A stretch of DNA of 37,157 bases from Campylobacteraceae bacterium (GTDB taxonomy: Bacteria > Campylobacterota > Campylobacteria > Campylobacterales > Sulfurovaceae). Positions 16,205 through 25,242 of the stretch are shown piece after piece; within the stretch, counting starts at the first letter, position 1, and each line of letters opens with the position of its first letter. The translations under genes and the position numbers were made by a program. Location of the stretch: NCBI GenBank assembly GCA_027065045.1, contig JAMOOX010000099.1, positions 1 through 37,157 of the forward strand, written 5' to 3'. The notes beneath the pieces were generated by a model. That model was not told the origin of the DNA, did no database searches, and was given only the letters and a program-made list of their open reading frames with translations.

Positions 16205-17782
16205 CTAAACATTCACAGATACTTTATAAGTAGGGTCATTCTCTTGATATGCACAAAATGGACCTGCTTTTTTGAGCATATTTCTACAATCATTTGATAG
16301 GTATCTAATACTTAGGCTCTTATTAGCTTGTCTATACTTTTCAGTCAAGGCATCTATTGCTTCTACTCCTGAACTATCCATTACTCTTGCTCTTTGGAAA
16401 TCTATAATCACTTCACTTGGGTCATTTTCTATATCAAACTGCTCTTGAAATGATGTAACTGATGCAAAAAATAGTGGACCATCAAGTTTATATATCTTTT
16501 TGCCACTATCATCATAACTAACGGTTGCATATATTTTGGCATGTTCCCATGCAAATACAAGTGCTGATATTATAATACCTGCAATTACTGCTATTGCTAA
16601 ATCTTCAAAAACTGTAATAATAGTAACGGCTATTAATACAAAAGCATCGGGGCGAGGCATATATTTAATTCTTTTAAGTGATGAAAATTCAAATGTCCCA
16701 ATACTTACCATAAACATAATTCCAACTAATACAGCCACTGGAATAATTGCAATAATATTAGAAAAACTTACTACTAATATAATAAGTAAAACTGACGCTG
16801 TAAATGATGATAATCTACCTAATCCACCTGATGAATAATTAATAATACTCTGCCCAATCATAGCACACCCTGCCATTCCCCCAAAGAAGCCAGAACATAT
16901 ATTCCCACTTCCTTGGGCTATACACTCTTTATTACCACTACCTCTTGTCCCACTCATCTCATCTAATACAGATAGAGTAAGAAGAGATTCTATTAAACCA
17001 ACAAGAGCCACTAATATAGCAGATGGAATAATAATATATAATGAACTAAAACTAAATAGAGATGTATCAGGCATTACAAAAGATGGCATTGATACATTTG
17101 ATAAATCTGCTAAATCACCCACAAGTTTAGTCTCCATACCTGTAAAATATACAATAATAGTAAGAGATATAATAGCTACAAGCCCTGATGGAATAGCTTT
17201 TGTAAATTTAGGTAAAAAGTGCATAATTAACATTGTAATAATTGTAAGTATATACATAATATAATGCTCACTCAAACTAGCATTTATTGTAGCAATAAAT
17301 CCATCTACCTTTTGAGATGGAGCAAAAAAACCAAACTGAGCAGATGCAATAACAATAGCAAGTCCATTTACAAATCCAAACATAGCAGGTTGAGGAACTA
17401 AACGAATAAATTTACCCATTTTAAGTAATCCTATAATTATCTGAATAACCCCTGCAAATATTGAAGTAAGCAAAATATAATGAAGTATCATCATTGATAA
17501 TGCATCTTTATCTAATCCACTATGAAGTGCTGATACAGATAACCCCAATGATACAAATACAATAGCCACAGCACCAGTAGCACCAGAAATCATACCTGGT
17601 TTACCACCAAATATTGATGTAATAAGCCCAATAATAAAAGCAGCATAAAGTCCAACAACAGGTGAAACACCTGCGATAAATGAGAATGCTATCGCCTCAG
17701 GGATCAATGCCACAGCCACAACAGAACCTGAAAGAATATCATTTTTGATATTTTGTCTTGAGTAGTTTTGTAAATTAAACAC
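16205..17782 (-). CDS. SulP-family anion transporter with STAS domain
   Basis: The 525-residue inner-membrane transporter of the SLC26/SulP family moves sulfate, bicarbonate or dicarboxylates, depending on the member. It has about 12-14 membrane segments, the signature VVAVALIPEAIAFSFIAGVSP near the N-terminus and GNICSGFFGGMAGCAMIGQS mid-protein. A cytoplasmic STAS domain occupies about residues 415-520 (VIIDFQRARVMDSSGVEAIDAL). The substrate cannot be read from the sequence. Divergent from metX. Confidence 0.93.
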   Translation of the reverse strand: MFNLQNYSRQNIKNDILSGSVVAVALIPEAIAFSFIAGVSPVVGLYAAFIIGLITSIFGGKPGMISGATGAVAIVFVSLGLSVSALHSGLDKDALSMMILHYILLTSIFAGVIQIIIGLLKMGKFIRLVPQPAMFGFVNGLAIVIASAQFGFFAPSQKVDGFIATINASLSEHYIMYILTIITMLIMHFLPKFTKAIPSGLVAIISLTIIVYFTGMETKLVGDLADLSNVSMPSFVMPDTSLFSFSSLYIIIPSAILVALVGLIESLLTLSVLDEMSGTRGSGNKECIAQGSGNICSGFFGGMAGCAMIGQSIINYSSGGLGRLSSFTASVLLIILVVSFSNIIAIIPVAVLVGIMFMVSIGTFEFSSLKRIKYMPRPDAFVLIAVTIITVFEDLAIAVIAGIIISALVFAWEHAKIYATVSYDDSGKKIYKLDGPLFFASVTSFQEQFDIENDPSEVIIDFQRARVMDSSGVEAIDALTEKYRQANKSLSIRYLSNDCRNMLKKAGPFCAYQENDPTYKVSVNV

Positions 17783-17939
17783 TATAAAATTCCTTTGATT
17801 TAAAAACGAAACTATATCATAATAGTACTTATTAAAAGATATATTAGAGAGTTGATAAAAATAATCACCATAAAAGCAAACTCTAATGGATAATTAGTGA
17901 TAATTTGATTTATATAAAATACAGCATAAAAAGAAGTTA

Positions 17940-19034
17940 ATGAAAATTCAAACAGATATAGCACATTTTACATCACCACTATATTTAGAGAGTGGTAGAA
18001 TATTAGAACCTTATGATATAGCTTATGAGACTTATGGTACTCTTAATAGTGATAAGAGTAATGTAATATTAATATGTCATGCCCTAAGTGGTTCTCATCA
18101 TGCCTCTGGTACTTATGAGGGAGATACAAAAGCTGGTTGGTGGGATGGATTGATAGGTAGTAAAAAGGCAATAGATACAGATAAATTTTTTGTCATATCT
18201 ACAAATACTATTGGTTCATGTTTTGGAAGTACTGGGCCTATGAGTGAAAATTATCCATCACAACAACCATATAGATTAAAGTTCCCAGTAGTTACTATCA
18301 AAGATATGGTAAAGGCTCAAAAGCAGTTTCTAGCAGATATGGGAATATATCATCTTCGTGCCATTGTAGGTGGTTCTATGGGTGGTATGCAAACCCTTCA
18401 ATTTGGGGTTGATTTCCCTAATTTTGCTGATGATATAATATCTTTGGCATCTACCTATGCTACTCGTCCTTGGACTATTGGATTTAATAAAGTAGCTATG
18501 GAGGCTATTCGTAAAGATGTAAGATTTAATAATGGAATGTATCACAAAGATGAGTTCAAAGAGAATGGTTGTGATGGATTGGCAATTGGTAGGGTAGCAG
18601 GACATATATCATATCTTAGCCCTGACTCTATGGATAGTAAATTTGGTAGAAATTATGTTAATAATGATGGACTATTTGAGCTATTTGGACGATATGAAGT
18701 AGAGAGATATATGGAGTATAATACTGCTAATTTCTCCAAGATATTTGACCCATTAAGCTACCTTTATATTATAAAAGCGATAAATACATTTAATCTAGCT
18801 CGTGGATATGACTCTCTTTATGATGCTATTAGTAGAATCAAATCTAATATCCATCTAATTAGCTTTAAAAGTGATTATCTATTTTTTCCAAGTGAAATGA
18901 GACATATCTATAAAATGCTTCAAAGAAATGGACAAAAAAGTTCATATTTAGAGGTAGATAGTAGTTATGGGCATGATGCCTTTTTGGTTGAAATTGATAA
19001 GTTTGAAGATAGAGTAAGAGAGGTTTTAAAGTAG
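17940..19034 (+). CDS. metX: Homoserine O-acetyltransferase
   Basis: The 364-residue alpha/beta hydrolase transfers acetyl from acetyl-CoA to homoserine in methionine synthesis. The nucleophile elbow is GGSMGGMQ (S146). The acid is in SFKSDYLFFPSEM, and the His is in SSYGHDAFLVE. The N-terminal AYETYGTLN and ICHALSGSHH are typical MetX. It could be annotated as a serine acetyltransferase-like paralogue, but the family fit is good. Its stop lies in a 12-bp hairpin shared with the end of ccoI. Confidence 0.93.
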   Translation: MKIQTDIAHFTSPLYLESGRILEPYDIAYETYGTLNSDKSNVILICHALSGSHHASGTYEGDTKAGWWDGLIGSKKAIDTDKFFVISTNTIGSCFGSTGPMSENYPSQQPYRLKFPVVTIKDMVKAQKQFLADMGIYHLRAIVGGSMGGMQTLQFGVDFPNFADDIISLASTYATRPWTIGFNKVAMEAIRKDVRFNNGMYHKDEFKENGCDGLAIGRVAGHISYLSPDSMDSKFGRNYVNNDGLFELFGRYEVERYMEYNTANFSKIFDPLSYLYIIKAINTFNLARGYDSLYDAISRIKSNIHLISFKSDYLFFPSEMRHIYKMLQRNGQKSSYLEVDSSYGHDAFLVEIDKFEDRVREVLK

Positions 19035-19052
19035 ATATTAATCTACTTTAAA
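19025..19052. terminator. Shared hairpin at metX and ccoI stops
   Basis: A perfect 12-bp inverted repeat (TTTAAAGTAGAT / ATCTACTTTAAA) with an ATTA loop contains both convergent stop codons. It would fold on either transcript. Confidence 0.65.
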
Positions 19053-21434
19053 TCTCACACTATACTTTATCCTTAGAGAGTTAAATACCACTATCAGTGA
19101 GCTTAGACTCATAGATAACGCTGCTATAAGTGGAGTTACAAACCCCATTACAGCCAATGGAATTGTAACCATATTATATAAAATAGAGAAGCCTAAATTC
19201 TCTTTGACTCCTCTATATGTTCGTTTAGAAATTACAAATGCCTCATATAGACTTTTGGGTTTATCATCAAGAAGTATTACATCACTTACATCCAAAGATA
19301 TATCAGCCCCACTACCCATAGCAATAGCAATATCTGATGAAGCCAAAGCAATAGTATCATTTATCCCATCTCCTGCCATTACTACAATTTTATTATCTTT
19401 ATGAAACTCTTCTATTTTATTGGCTTTATCTTGTGGCAGTAGTTTAGAATATACCTTATCTATACCTACTTCATTAGCTACTCTAATAGCACTCTCTTGA
19501 TGGTCGCCTGTAAGCATTACAACCTCTACACCCAATTTCTTGATATTAGCAATCGCTTCAACTGCTCCATCTCTAACCTTATCTTGAAGTTCAAATAGTG
19601 CTATTAATTGAGAATCTATAGCAAATATAAATAGTGAGTTGGTAGTATTAATATCAATATCTATCCCATTTTCTCTTATAAACTCTATATTACCACCCAC
19701 TATTTGGCTATTCTTAAATTTAGCTCTAATACCCTTGGCTTGAATGTTTTTAATATCTTGAAGTTCTATCTCTTTTGGATTATCACTCTCTAAATATTTA
19801 GCTACTCCCTTACTAATTGGGTGATTAGAACTCTTTAGCAATGAGTATAATATATCTATATTATACTCTTGATATATTTTAGTATCTACTACTTCAGGTT
19901 TGCCCTCTGTAATAGTCCCTGTTTTATCAAGTGCTAATATATTAGCCTTTGCCATACTCTCCAAAAATGAAGCCTCTTTAAATAGCAATCCACGAGATGA
20001 AGCAATAGATACCCCTACCAATGTACTCATAGGAGTAGCAAGTCCTAAAGCACAAGGACAAGCGATAACAATTACAGATATAGATACAATTAAAGCCCTC
20101 TCAAAATCACTAATAAATCCAAACCAAACTCCAAAAGTTATCACTCCTATTAATAAAATAATAGTAGAAAAATAACCTGAAATTTTATCTGCTAACTCCT
20201 CTATTTTAGGCTTTTTAGTTAATGACTCTTCTAGTAGAGAGGCTATATTATTAAGTAGTGAATTTGAGGCATCTTTGGTAGCTTTGTATCTAATAGTAGA
20301 GTCTAAACATATTGTACCACTAAGGATTTTATCTCCAACTTTTTTATAAACAGGCTCACTCTCTCCAGTGATAGAACTCTCATCAAATGATGCCCCACCC
20401 TTGATAACCTCTCCATCAATTACTATCTTCTCTCCTGATTTTACCTCTAAAATATCGCCTACTTTGATATTTTCCACAGATACCAATGATTCAACATCAT
20501 CATTTATCATCATAACTTCACTTGGAGTAGAACCAATAATAGAATCTAATTTATCCACAGCTTGTTTCTTGCTAAGGACTTCTAAATATTTACCTACAAG
20601 CACAAATGTAATAATCATTACAACGGACTCAAAATATGTCTCTCCAATTTGAGTAACCATAGCATAAATAGAGTAGATATAAGCCAATAAAGCCCCAGAT
20701 GCCACCAAAATATCCATATTTACAATATGATTTCTAATCCCAAAATATGCCCCTCTAAAAAATACCCAACCACTATAAAATAGCACAGGAGTAGCCAATA
20801 GAAACTCTGCTACATTTAAAATATCTTTAAATCTCTGCTCCATTCCAGTAAAATATCCAGCATATTGAGCAATAGCTATCCACATAATATTCATAGTCCC
20901 AAAGACACCAACCAAAATCCTACTATAATAATCTCTTTTGGTCTTATTAGCTCTATCTTCTTGAAGCGATGGGTCATAAGGATAACCATTATATCCAATA
21001 CTACGAATAACCTCTATAATCCTAGATAATTTTATCTCATCACTATCCCAAACCACTTTAGCCTTATTATTAGTATAATTTATAGTAGCCTCAATAATCC
21101 CATCTTGTCTATGAAGCACCTTTTCATTAAGCCATACACAAGCCGAACAGTGAATCCCCTCAATAATCAAATGTATCTCTTTAAGTCCATTATCAAGAGT
21201 TTTGATATATTTTCGCTCAAACCCTTCTAAATCAAATTTCTCCAACTCTCTATCAATATTCTCTACTGGTTCAAGTGAATTATTACCTAATTTATCATAA
21301 AAACTACCAAGTCCCTCTTCATTAAGAAGATGATAAACACCCTGACACCCCTTACAACAAAACCTTAAATCCCCATCTTTTATCATTACATCATCATTAA
21401 ATGATAAATTACAGTGGGTACATTTTACTTCCAT
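19038..21434 (-). CDS. ccoI: Copper-translocating P-type ATPase, CcoI/FixI type
   Basis: The 798-residue P1B-ATPase has an N-terminal Cys-rich metal-binding segment (CTHC..., CCKGC; residues 5-30), an HMA domain with GIHCSACVW (C96, C99), and eight membrane segments. It also has the CPC motif IACPCALGLATP, phosphorylation loop DKTGT and GDGINDTIALASSD. This N-terminal layout is typical of CcoI, which exports copper for assembly of cbb3 cytochrome oxidase. The cbb3 genes themselves are not in the window, so a CopA-like role is the alternative. Confidence 0.9.
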   Translation of the reverse strand: MEVKCTHCNLSFNDDVMIKDGDLRFCCKGCQGVYHLLNEEGLGSFYDKLGNNSLEPVENIDRELEKFDLEGFERKYIKTLDNGLKEIHLIIEGIHCSACVWLNEKVLHRQDGIIEATINYTNNKAKVVWDSDEIKLSRIIEVIRSIGYNGYPYDPSLQEDRANKTKRDYYSRILVGVFGTMNIMWIAIAQYAGYFTGMEQRFKDILNVAEFLLATPVLFYSGWVFFRGAYFGIRNHIVNMDILVASGALLAYIYSIYAMVTQIGETYFESVVMIITFVLVGKYLEVLSKKQAVDKLDSIIGSTPSEVMMINDDVESLVSVENIKVGDILEVKSGEKIVIDGEVIKGGASFDESSITGESEPVYKKVGDKILSGTICLDSTIRYKATKDASNSLLNNIASLLEESLTKKPKIEELADKISGYFSTIILLIGVITFGVWFGFISDFERALIVSISVIVIACPCALGLATPMSTLVGVSIASSRGLLFKEASFLESMAKANILALDKTGTITEGKPEVVDTKIYQEYNIDILYSLLKSSNHPISKGVAKYLESDNPKEIELQDIKNIQAKGIRAKFKNSQIVGGNIEFIRENGIDIDINTTNSLFIFAIDSQLIALFELQDKVRDGAVEAIANIKKLGVEVVMLTGDHQESAIRVANEVGIDKVYSKLLPQDKANKIEEFHKDNKIVVMAGDGINDTIALASSDIAIAMGSGADISLDVSDVILLDDKPKSLYEAFVISKRTYRGVKENLGFSILYNMVTIPLAVMGFVTPLIAALSMSLSSLIVVFNSLRIKYSVRFKVD

Positions 21435-21460
21435 ATAATACCTCTTAAATTATATTTATA

Positions 21461-21532
21461 TGTAGGGTGCGTTTCCTAACACACCTTTATTTATAATAAT
21501 ATCTTATGGTGTGTTATGAAACACACCCTACA
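21461..21532. repeat. 72-bp imperfect inverted repeat element
   Basis: The 25-nt arms 21461-21485 and 21508-21532 are reverse complements with 2 mismatches, around a 22-bp spacer. Each arm begins TGTAGGGTG and is itself a small hairpin (GGTG..TT / AA..CACC). The right arm encodes the last residues and stop of prmC. A related single arm lies at 32124-32148. It looks like a miniature palindromic mobile or BIME-type element and may act as a terminator after prmC. Confidence 0.8.
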
Positions 21533-22335
21533 AACCCTCTATCAATACCTGCTAAATCTTGATAAAAATTATAATCCTTTATACCTAAACTATCCAAAAA
21601 TTTAGATAATGGCTCTTTTTGGTCATATCCCATCTCACAAGCTAAATATTTAATATCTCTTGCTTTAGTATCTAAGATAATCTGTCTTAATAGTTCGTCC
21701 CCTACTCTACCACCAAACAAAGCAGTTGATGGTTCATAATCTACTACATTTTTTTCTAATTTAAAATCATTAGCAATATATGGTGGATTTGATACTACCA
21801 TATCTATATTTTGAGTTATATTATCCATTAGATTAGATTTAATTAGAGTAATTTGTGAAGATAGATTAAATTTATCTATATTTTTCTTTGCCAAAGCCAA
21901 AGGTTTATCATATAAATCAGTGGCATAGATTTCTAAATGTGGGAATCTTCTTGCTAATACTATTGAAATAGCACCACTTCCTACACCAATTTCTACTAAT
22001 GAATTTATATTTTTTTCTACTATAATTTGAGAAATTTCATCTATTAATATCTCTGTTTCAGGTCGTGGTATTAAAACCCCACTATTAATATATAGAGTTA
22101 TATCATAAAAACTAACCTCTCCTATAATATACTCATAAGGCTCATTATCCTCTCTTCGTTCTATCAGATTCCAAAACTCTTCTAAATTTTCTAAATTTTT
22201 ATCACTATTAAGCTCTAAATAAATTCTATCTTTTTTGAGATAAAAGCATAATAATAGTTGAGCTTCAAATTGTGGTCGTTGGCAACTAGAGGATAATCTT
22301 TGGGTTGCTATTTTTATAATATCTTTGATTTTCAT
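21514..22335 (-). CDS. prmC: Peptide chain release factor N5-glutamine methyltransferase
   Basis: The 273-residue PrmC/HemK methylates the GGQ glutamine of RF1 and RF2. It has a helical N-domain, the SAM motif VEIGVGSGAISIVLA (about 111-125) and the substrate motif VVSNPPYIAND. The protein ends in GFVGCVS, where the last residues come from the inverted-repeat element rather than from a usual PrmC tail. Its ATG is 1 nt after the stop of the upstream Hsp70-like gene (TGA-T-ATG), so it is coupled to the accessory operon. Confidence 0.95.
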   Translation of the reverse strand: MKIKDIIKIATQRLSSSCQRPQFEAQLLLCFYLKKDRIYLELNSDKNLENLEEFWNLIERREDNEPYEYIIGEVSFYDITLYINSGVLIPRPETEILIDEISQIIVEKNINSLVEIGVGSGAISIVLARRFPHLEIYATDLYDKPLALAKKNIDKFNLSSQITLIKSNLMDNITQNIDMVVSNPPYIANDFKLEKNVVDYEPSTALFGGRVGDELLRQIILDTKARDIKYLACEMGYDQKEPLSKFLDSLGIKDYNFYQDLAGIDRGFVGCVS

Positions 22336-22336
22336 A

Positions 22337-25198
22337 TCATTGCTTTAAGATAATTTTTTGAACTTTACCTAAATATCGTTCATTTTCTATTTCATTTTCA
22401 AGTGCTACTACAAACTCAAATTCTGTGGGTGAAACAGTACGAATATATACTAATGCATCATCATCAACTATATCAATCTTTAAAATTATCTTTTTAATCG
22501 CATTATCATCAATTGATATTTTATTTGTACTAACAGATGATTGAGAACTATAAAATAGTTCAAAAGTATCTTCACTAGCATCTATAAAATCTATCCACTC
22601 ATTATATTCAATATCTCTATCTACAACTACTTTAAATCTACCTCGTCTCTCTTCTCCAAGATAAAATTTAAAATTAATATTCTTTTTGATATTATGGTCA
22701 ATTACCAATATTTTACCACCTTTTCTACTTTTTATAAGTCCAAAAGCTACACCTGTTTTAGCAGTTGGTTTTTCCATATCATCTTCACTATTTCCAAGTG
22801 GTTCAAATATCTTGAATATTTTTTGTGGAGTAGTTTCTTCTTTTTCTATCTCTTCTTTAAATATTTTATGAACGAATATAGATTTACTTGAATTTCCAGA
22901 TAAAAATATATTTATAGTCTTAATTTTATCAAGTTCTACATTATAATTAGCAAAGGCAACTCTTAAAGAGTTAAAGAAGTTTTTGACACCTTTCTCTATT
23001 CTTTTATATAAAATTATTTTCATATCTTCTATATCTATATCCAAAGAGAAGTTAGCTATCTGTTTTCCATCTATATTTGTAAGATTTACCTCTATAATAC
23101 CATCTTCAAAATTAACTACCTCACCTTCTACACCTTCCCAAAAAGGTCTTAATTTTTCCATTAAAGTTTTAGTATTCATTTTTGCTTCTTGAGAAATGGA
23201 TAAGATAGTTTCACTTCCTAAAAAATCATTACATTCAGGAGGTAATATAAACTGTATATCTTGTTTAAGTAAATTATCTTTATTCTTTTTAAATATCTCA
23301 AAAGCCAAAAGTTCTAGCAGATTTTCTCCACCTAAATATCTATCTCCCCCTGCTCCAAAATGCTCTATGATATAATCATATCTTCGCTCTTTTTTTCCAT
23401 TAGCTTCCCTATATACACCAAAATCAAAATCAGTTGTCCCACCACCAAAATCAAAAACACCATAAAATACTCTCTCATCATTTATTGGTTCAAATTTATA
23501 CTCCTCTAATGCAATAATAGCATAAGCTGATGGTTCACTTGCTCCTTTTATAACTGATAATTTTGCTAACTCTTCTGATTGATTATGTAATTCTTGAGGA
23601 AGTGATTTTTTAATTCCTTTATAAAAACTATCTATTATCTTATCTCTAATTTCAATTTCATAAGTTACAGGAAAAGATAAAATATAGTTTAAAAAAATAC
23701 CATTTCGTTGATTATTAATATATAATCCTAAATAATAAGCATAAAGTTCTATTGGATTTATCTCATCTTTTACTTCCATAAATGGTGGTAAATCTAATAT
23801 AAATCTATTTTTATCTACAACTTTAAGCTTTTTATTCTTATCTCCTGCCCATTGCTTGAGTTCTGATACAAAAGAGTTAAACTCACTAGAACTACTATTC
23901 ATAAGAGAGTTAAAGGCTGTATGAGAGATTGTCAAATCTTGCCATTTTGTAGATGGTCTTCCATCTTTAGCTTGATAATCTTTTATAAAAGTATCAAGAT
24001 TATTAAACTCCATAATAGTAGGATTTTCATAATGAGTAGAGGCAATAATTTTTTTTAAATTTCCTGTACCTATTCGCATTGGATATATTTTTGTATTATC
24101 CTTTTGATAAACAACAACTGTACTTTTTGTACCAAAATCAATCCCAATAGTACCATTAACAATAGAACTTTTAGGGTCTCTTGCTACAAGTTTATCTTTT
24201 AATTGAATCTCAATTGGATTTTTAAAATTCTTTGCTTCTCCCCATAATTCCCAATGTCCTTGATTTGTATCATATAGCATCTTTTCATTATACTCACTAA
24301 TATCTGCTCTTATTTTATCTTCATTTAGAAGTTTAGCAATAAAATCATCAGAAGAGAGAATAAAACTTTTATTTATCTTAATCTCTTTAATTTTAAAAAA
24401 ATCTTCTATTTTATATTCAAAGTCATCTATTAATTTTATATAACTCTTATTATCTTTAAGTTTATCTGGAATTAAACCCAAAACTATCCATCTAAAAAAC
24501 AGTTCTCTATTTGATATATAAAAATCATTCTCCCTAGTGATACGAAAAATAGGAAGAGCAATAGAGTCATCATTAATATCCTTGAAATAGCTATGATAAG
24601 TATCAAATCCTTGAGCTAAATTATCTTTCTTATATAAAATAAAATCTCCAGTTTTAGTAGGTCTTTGATAAGATAAAGCAAATGGTGCAACTGTTAATCT
24701 TGTAAGAGATTCATACAATTCCTCTTTTGTTGGTAAATCAAGTCCTTCTTTTATTTTATAATTATCTCTTATATATTCCAAAACTATATCTTTATCTACT
24801 CCTGAAGCAAACTTTTTATACTCTAAATCTTTATTTATAAGTCCTAGCCAACAAGCTTTTATATTATTATCATATAGCAAATCATCTTGCATAACCACCC
24901 ATCTATCCTCTTTCAAAACAACTTTAACTTCTTGATATATATTCTCTAATATTGTATTTTTATTACCTTCTAAAAAATTTATCCAATTATTCTTATATCT
25001 ATCTTCTAGTTTATCTTTTTCTATAAATATTTTATCTATTAATCTTGTATCAGACTTATTATAATTAAGAGTTGGCACTAAAGTATTAGTACCCATTTTC
25101 ATAAGAATTTTCTTACTACTTATCTTTTCTTTAAAAATATCTTTTAATTTCTGATATTTCTTTTCTATAAATACATTATATATCAACTTTCTACCCAA
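22337..25198 (-). CDS. Large diverged Hsp70/actin-fold ATPase (paralogue B)
   Basis: The 953-residue protein has an Hsp70-type ATPase in its middle. Phosphate-1 is GTIGIDFGTKSTVVV (349-363), a GASEPSAYA loop (552-560) resembles Hsp70 NEPTAAA, phosphate-2 is FDFGGGTTDFDFG (582-594), the segment FGAGGDRYLGGENLLE follows, and the adenosine motif is NIFLSGNSSKS (763-773). About 345 residues precede the ATPase, and a beta-rich tail of about 130 residues replaces a classical substrate-binding domain. It starts at TTG (25198) after AAAAGGATAAAAG. Residues 4-24 and 51-69 look like an internal repeat (KLIYNVFIEKK / RLIDKIFIEKD). It is a tandem duplicate of the gene at 25243-27711. ATP binding is near certain; the client is unknown. 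Confidence 0.85.
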   Translation of the reverse strand: MGRKLIYNVFIEKKYQKLKDIFKEKISSKKILMKMGTNTLVPTLNYNKSDTRLIDKIFIEKDKLEDRYKNNWINFLEGNKNTILENIYQEVKVVLKEDRWVVMQDDLLYDNNIKACWLGLINKDLEYKKFASGVDKDIVLEYIRDNYKIKEGLDLPTKEELYESLTRLTVAPFALSYQRPTKTGDFILYKKDNLAQGFDTYHSYFKDINDDSIALPIFRITRENDFYISNRELFFRWIVLGLIPDKLKDNKSYIKLIDDFEYKIEDFFKIKEIKINKSFILSSDDFIAKLLNEDKIRADISEYNEKMLYDTNQGHWELWGEAKNFKNPIEIQLKDKLVARDPKSSIVNGTIGIDFGTKSTVVVYQKDNTKIYPMRIGTGNLKKIIASTHYENPTIMEFNNLDTFIKDYQAKDGRPSTKWQDLTISHTAFNSLMNSSSSEFNSFVSELKQWAGDKNKKLKVVDKNRFILDLPPFMEVKDEINPIELYAYYLGLYINNQRNGIFLNYILSFPVTYEIEIRDKIIDSFYKGIKKSLPQELHNQSEELAKLSVIKGASEPSAYAIIALEEYKFEPINDERVFYGVFDFGGGTTDFDFGVYREANGKKERRYDYIIEHFGAGGDRYLGGENLLELLAFEIFKKNKDNLLKQDIQFILPPECNDFLGSETILSISQEAKMNTKTLMEKLRPFWEGVEGEVVNFEDGIIEVNLTNIDGKQIANFSLDIDIEDMKIILYKRIEKGVKNFFNSLRVAFANYNVELDKIKTINIFLSGNSSKSIFVHKIFKEEIEKEETTPQKIFKIFEPLGNSEDDMEKPTAKTGVAFGLIKSRKGGKILVIDHNIKKNINFKFYLGEERRGRFKVVVDRDIEYNEWIDFIDASEDTFELFYSSQSSVSTNKISIDDNAIKKIILKIDIVDDDALVYIRTVSPTEFEFVVALENEIENERYLGKVQKIILKQ

Positions 25199-25242
25199 CT
25201 TTTATCCTTTTTTATCATCAAACAGTATATCCAATTTTCATA
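25199..25242 (-). other. Tandem duplication scar (prmC start fused to nuclease tail)
   Basis: After the stop of the 822-residue Hsp70-like gene the DNA reads AGTATGAAAATTGGATAT, close to the real prmC junction (GATATGAAAATCAAAGATAT). It then switches to GATGATAAAAAAGGATAAAAG, which matches the last codons of the upstream nuclease gene and the leader of the first Hsp70-like gene. This is what a tandem duplication of the segment nuclease-tail/hsp70/prmC-start would leave. Confidence 0.7.
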
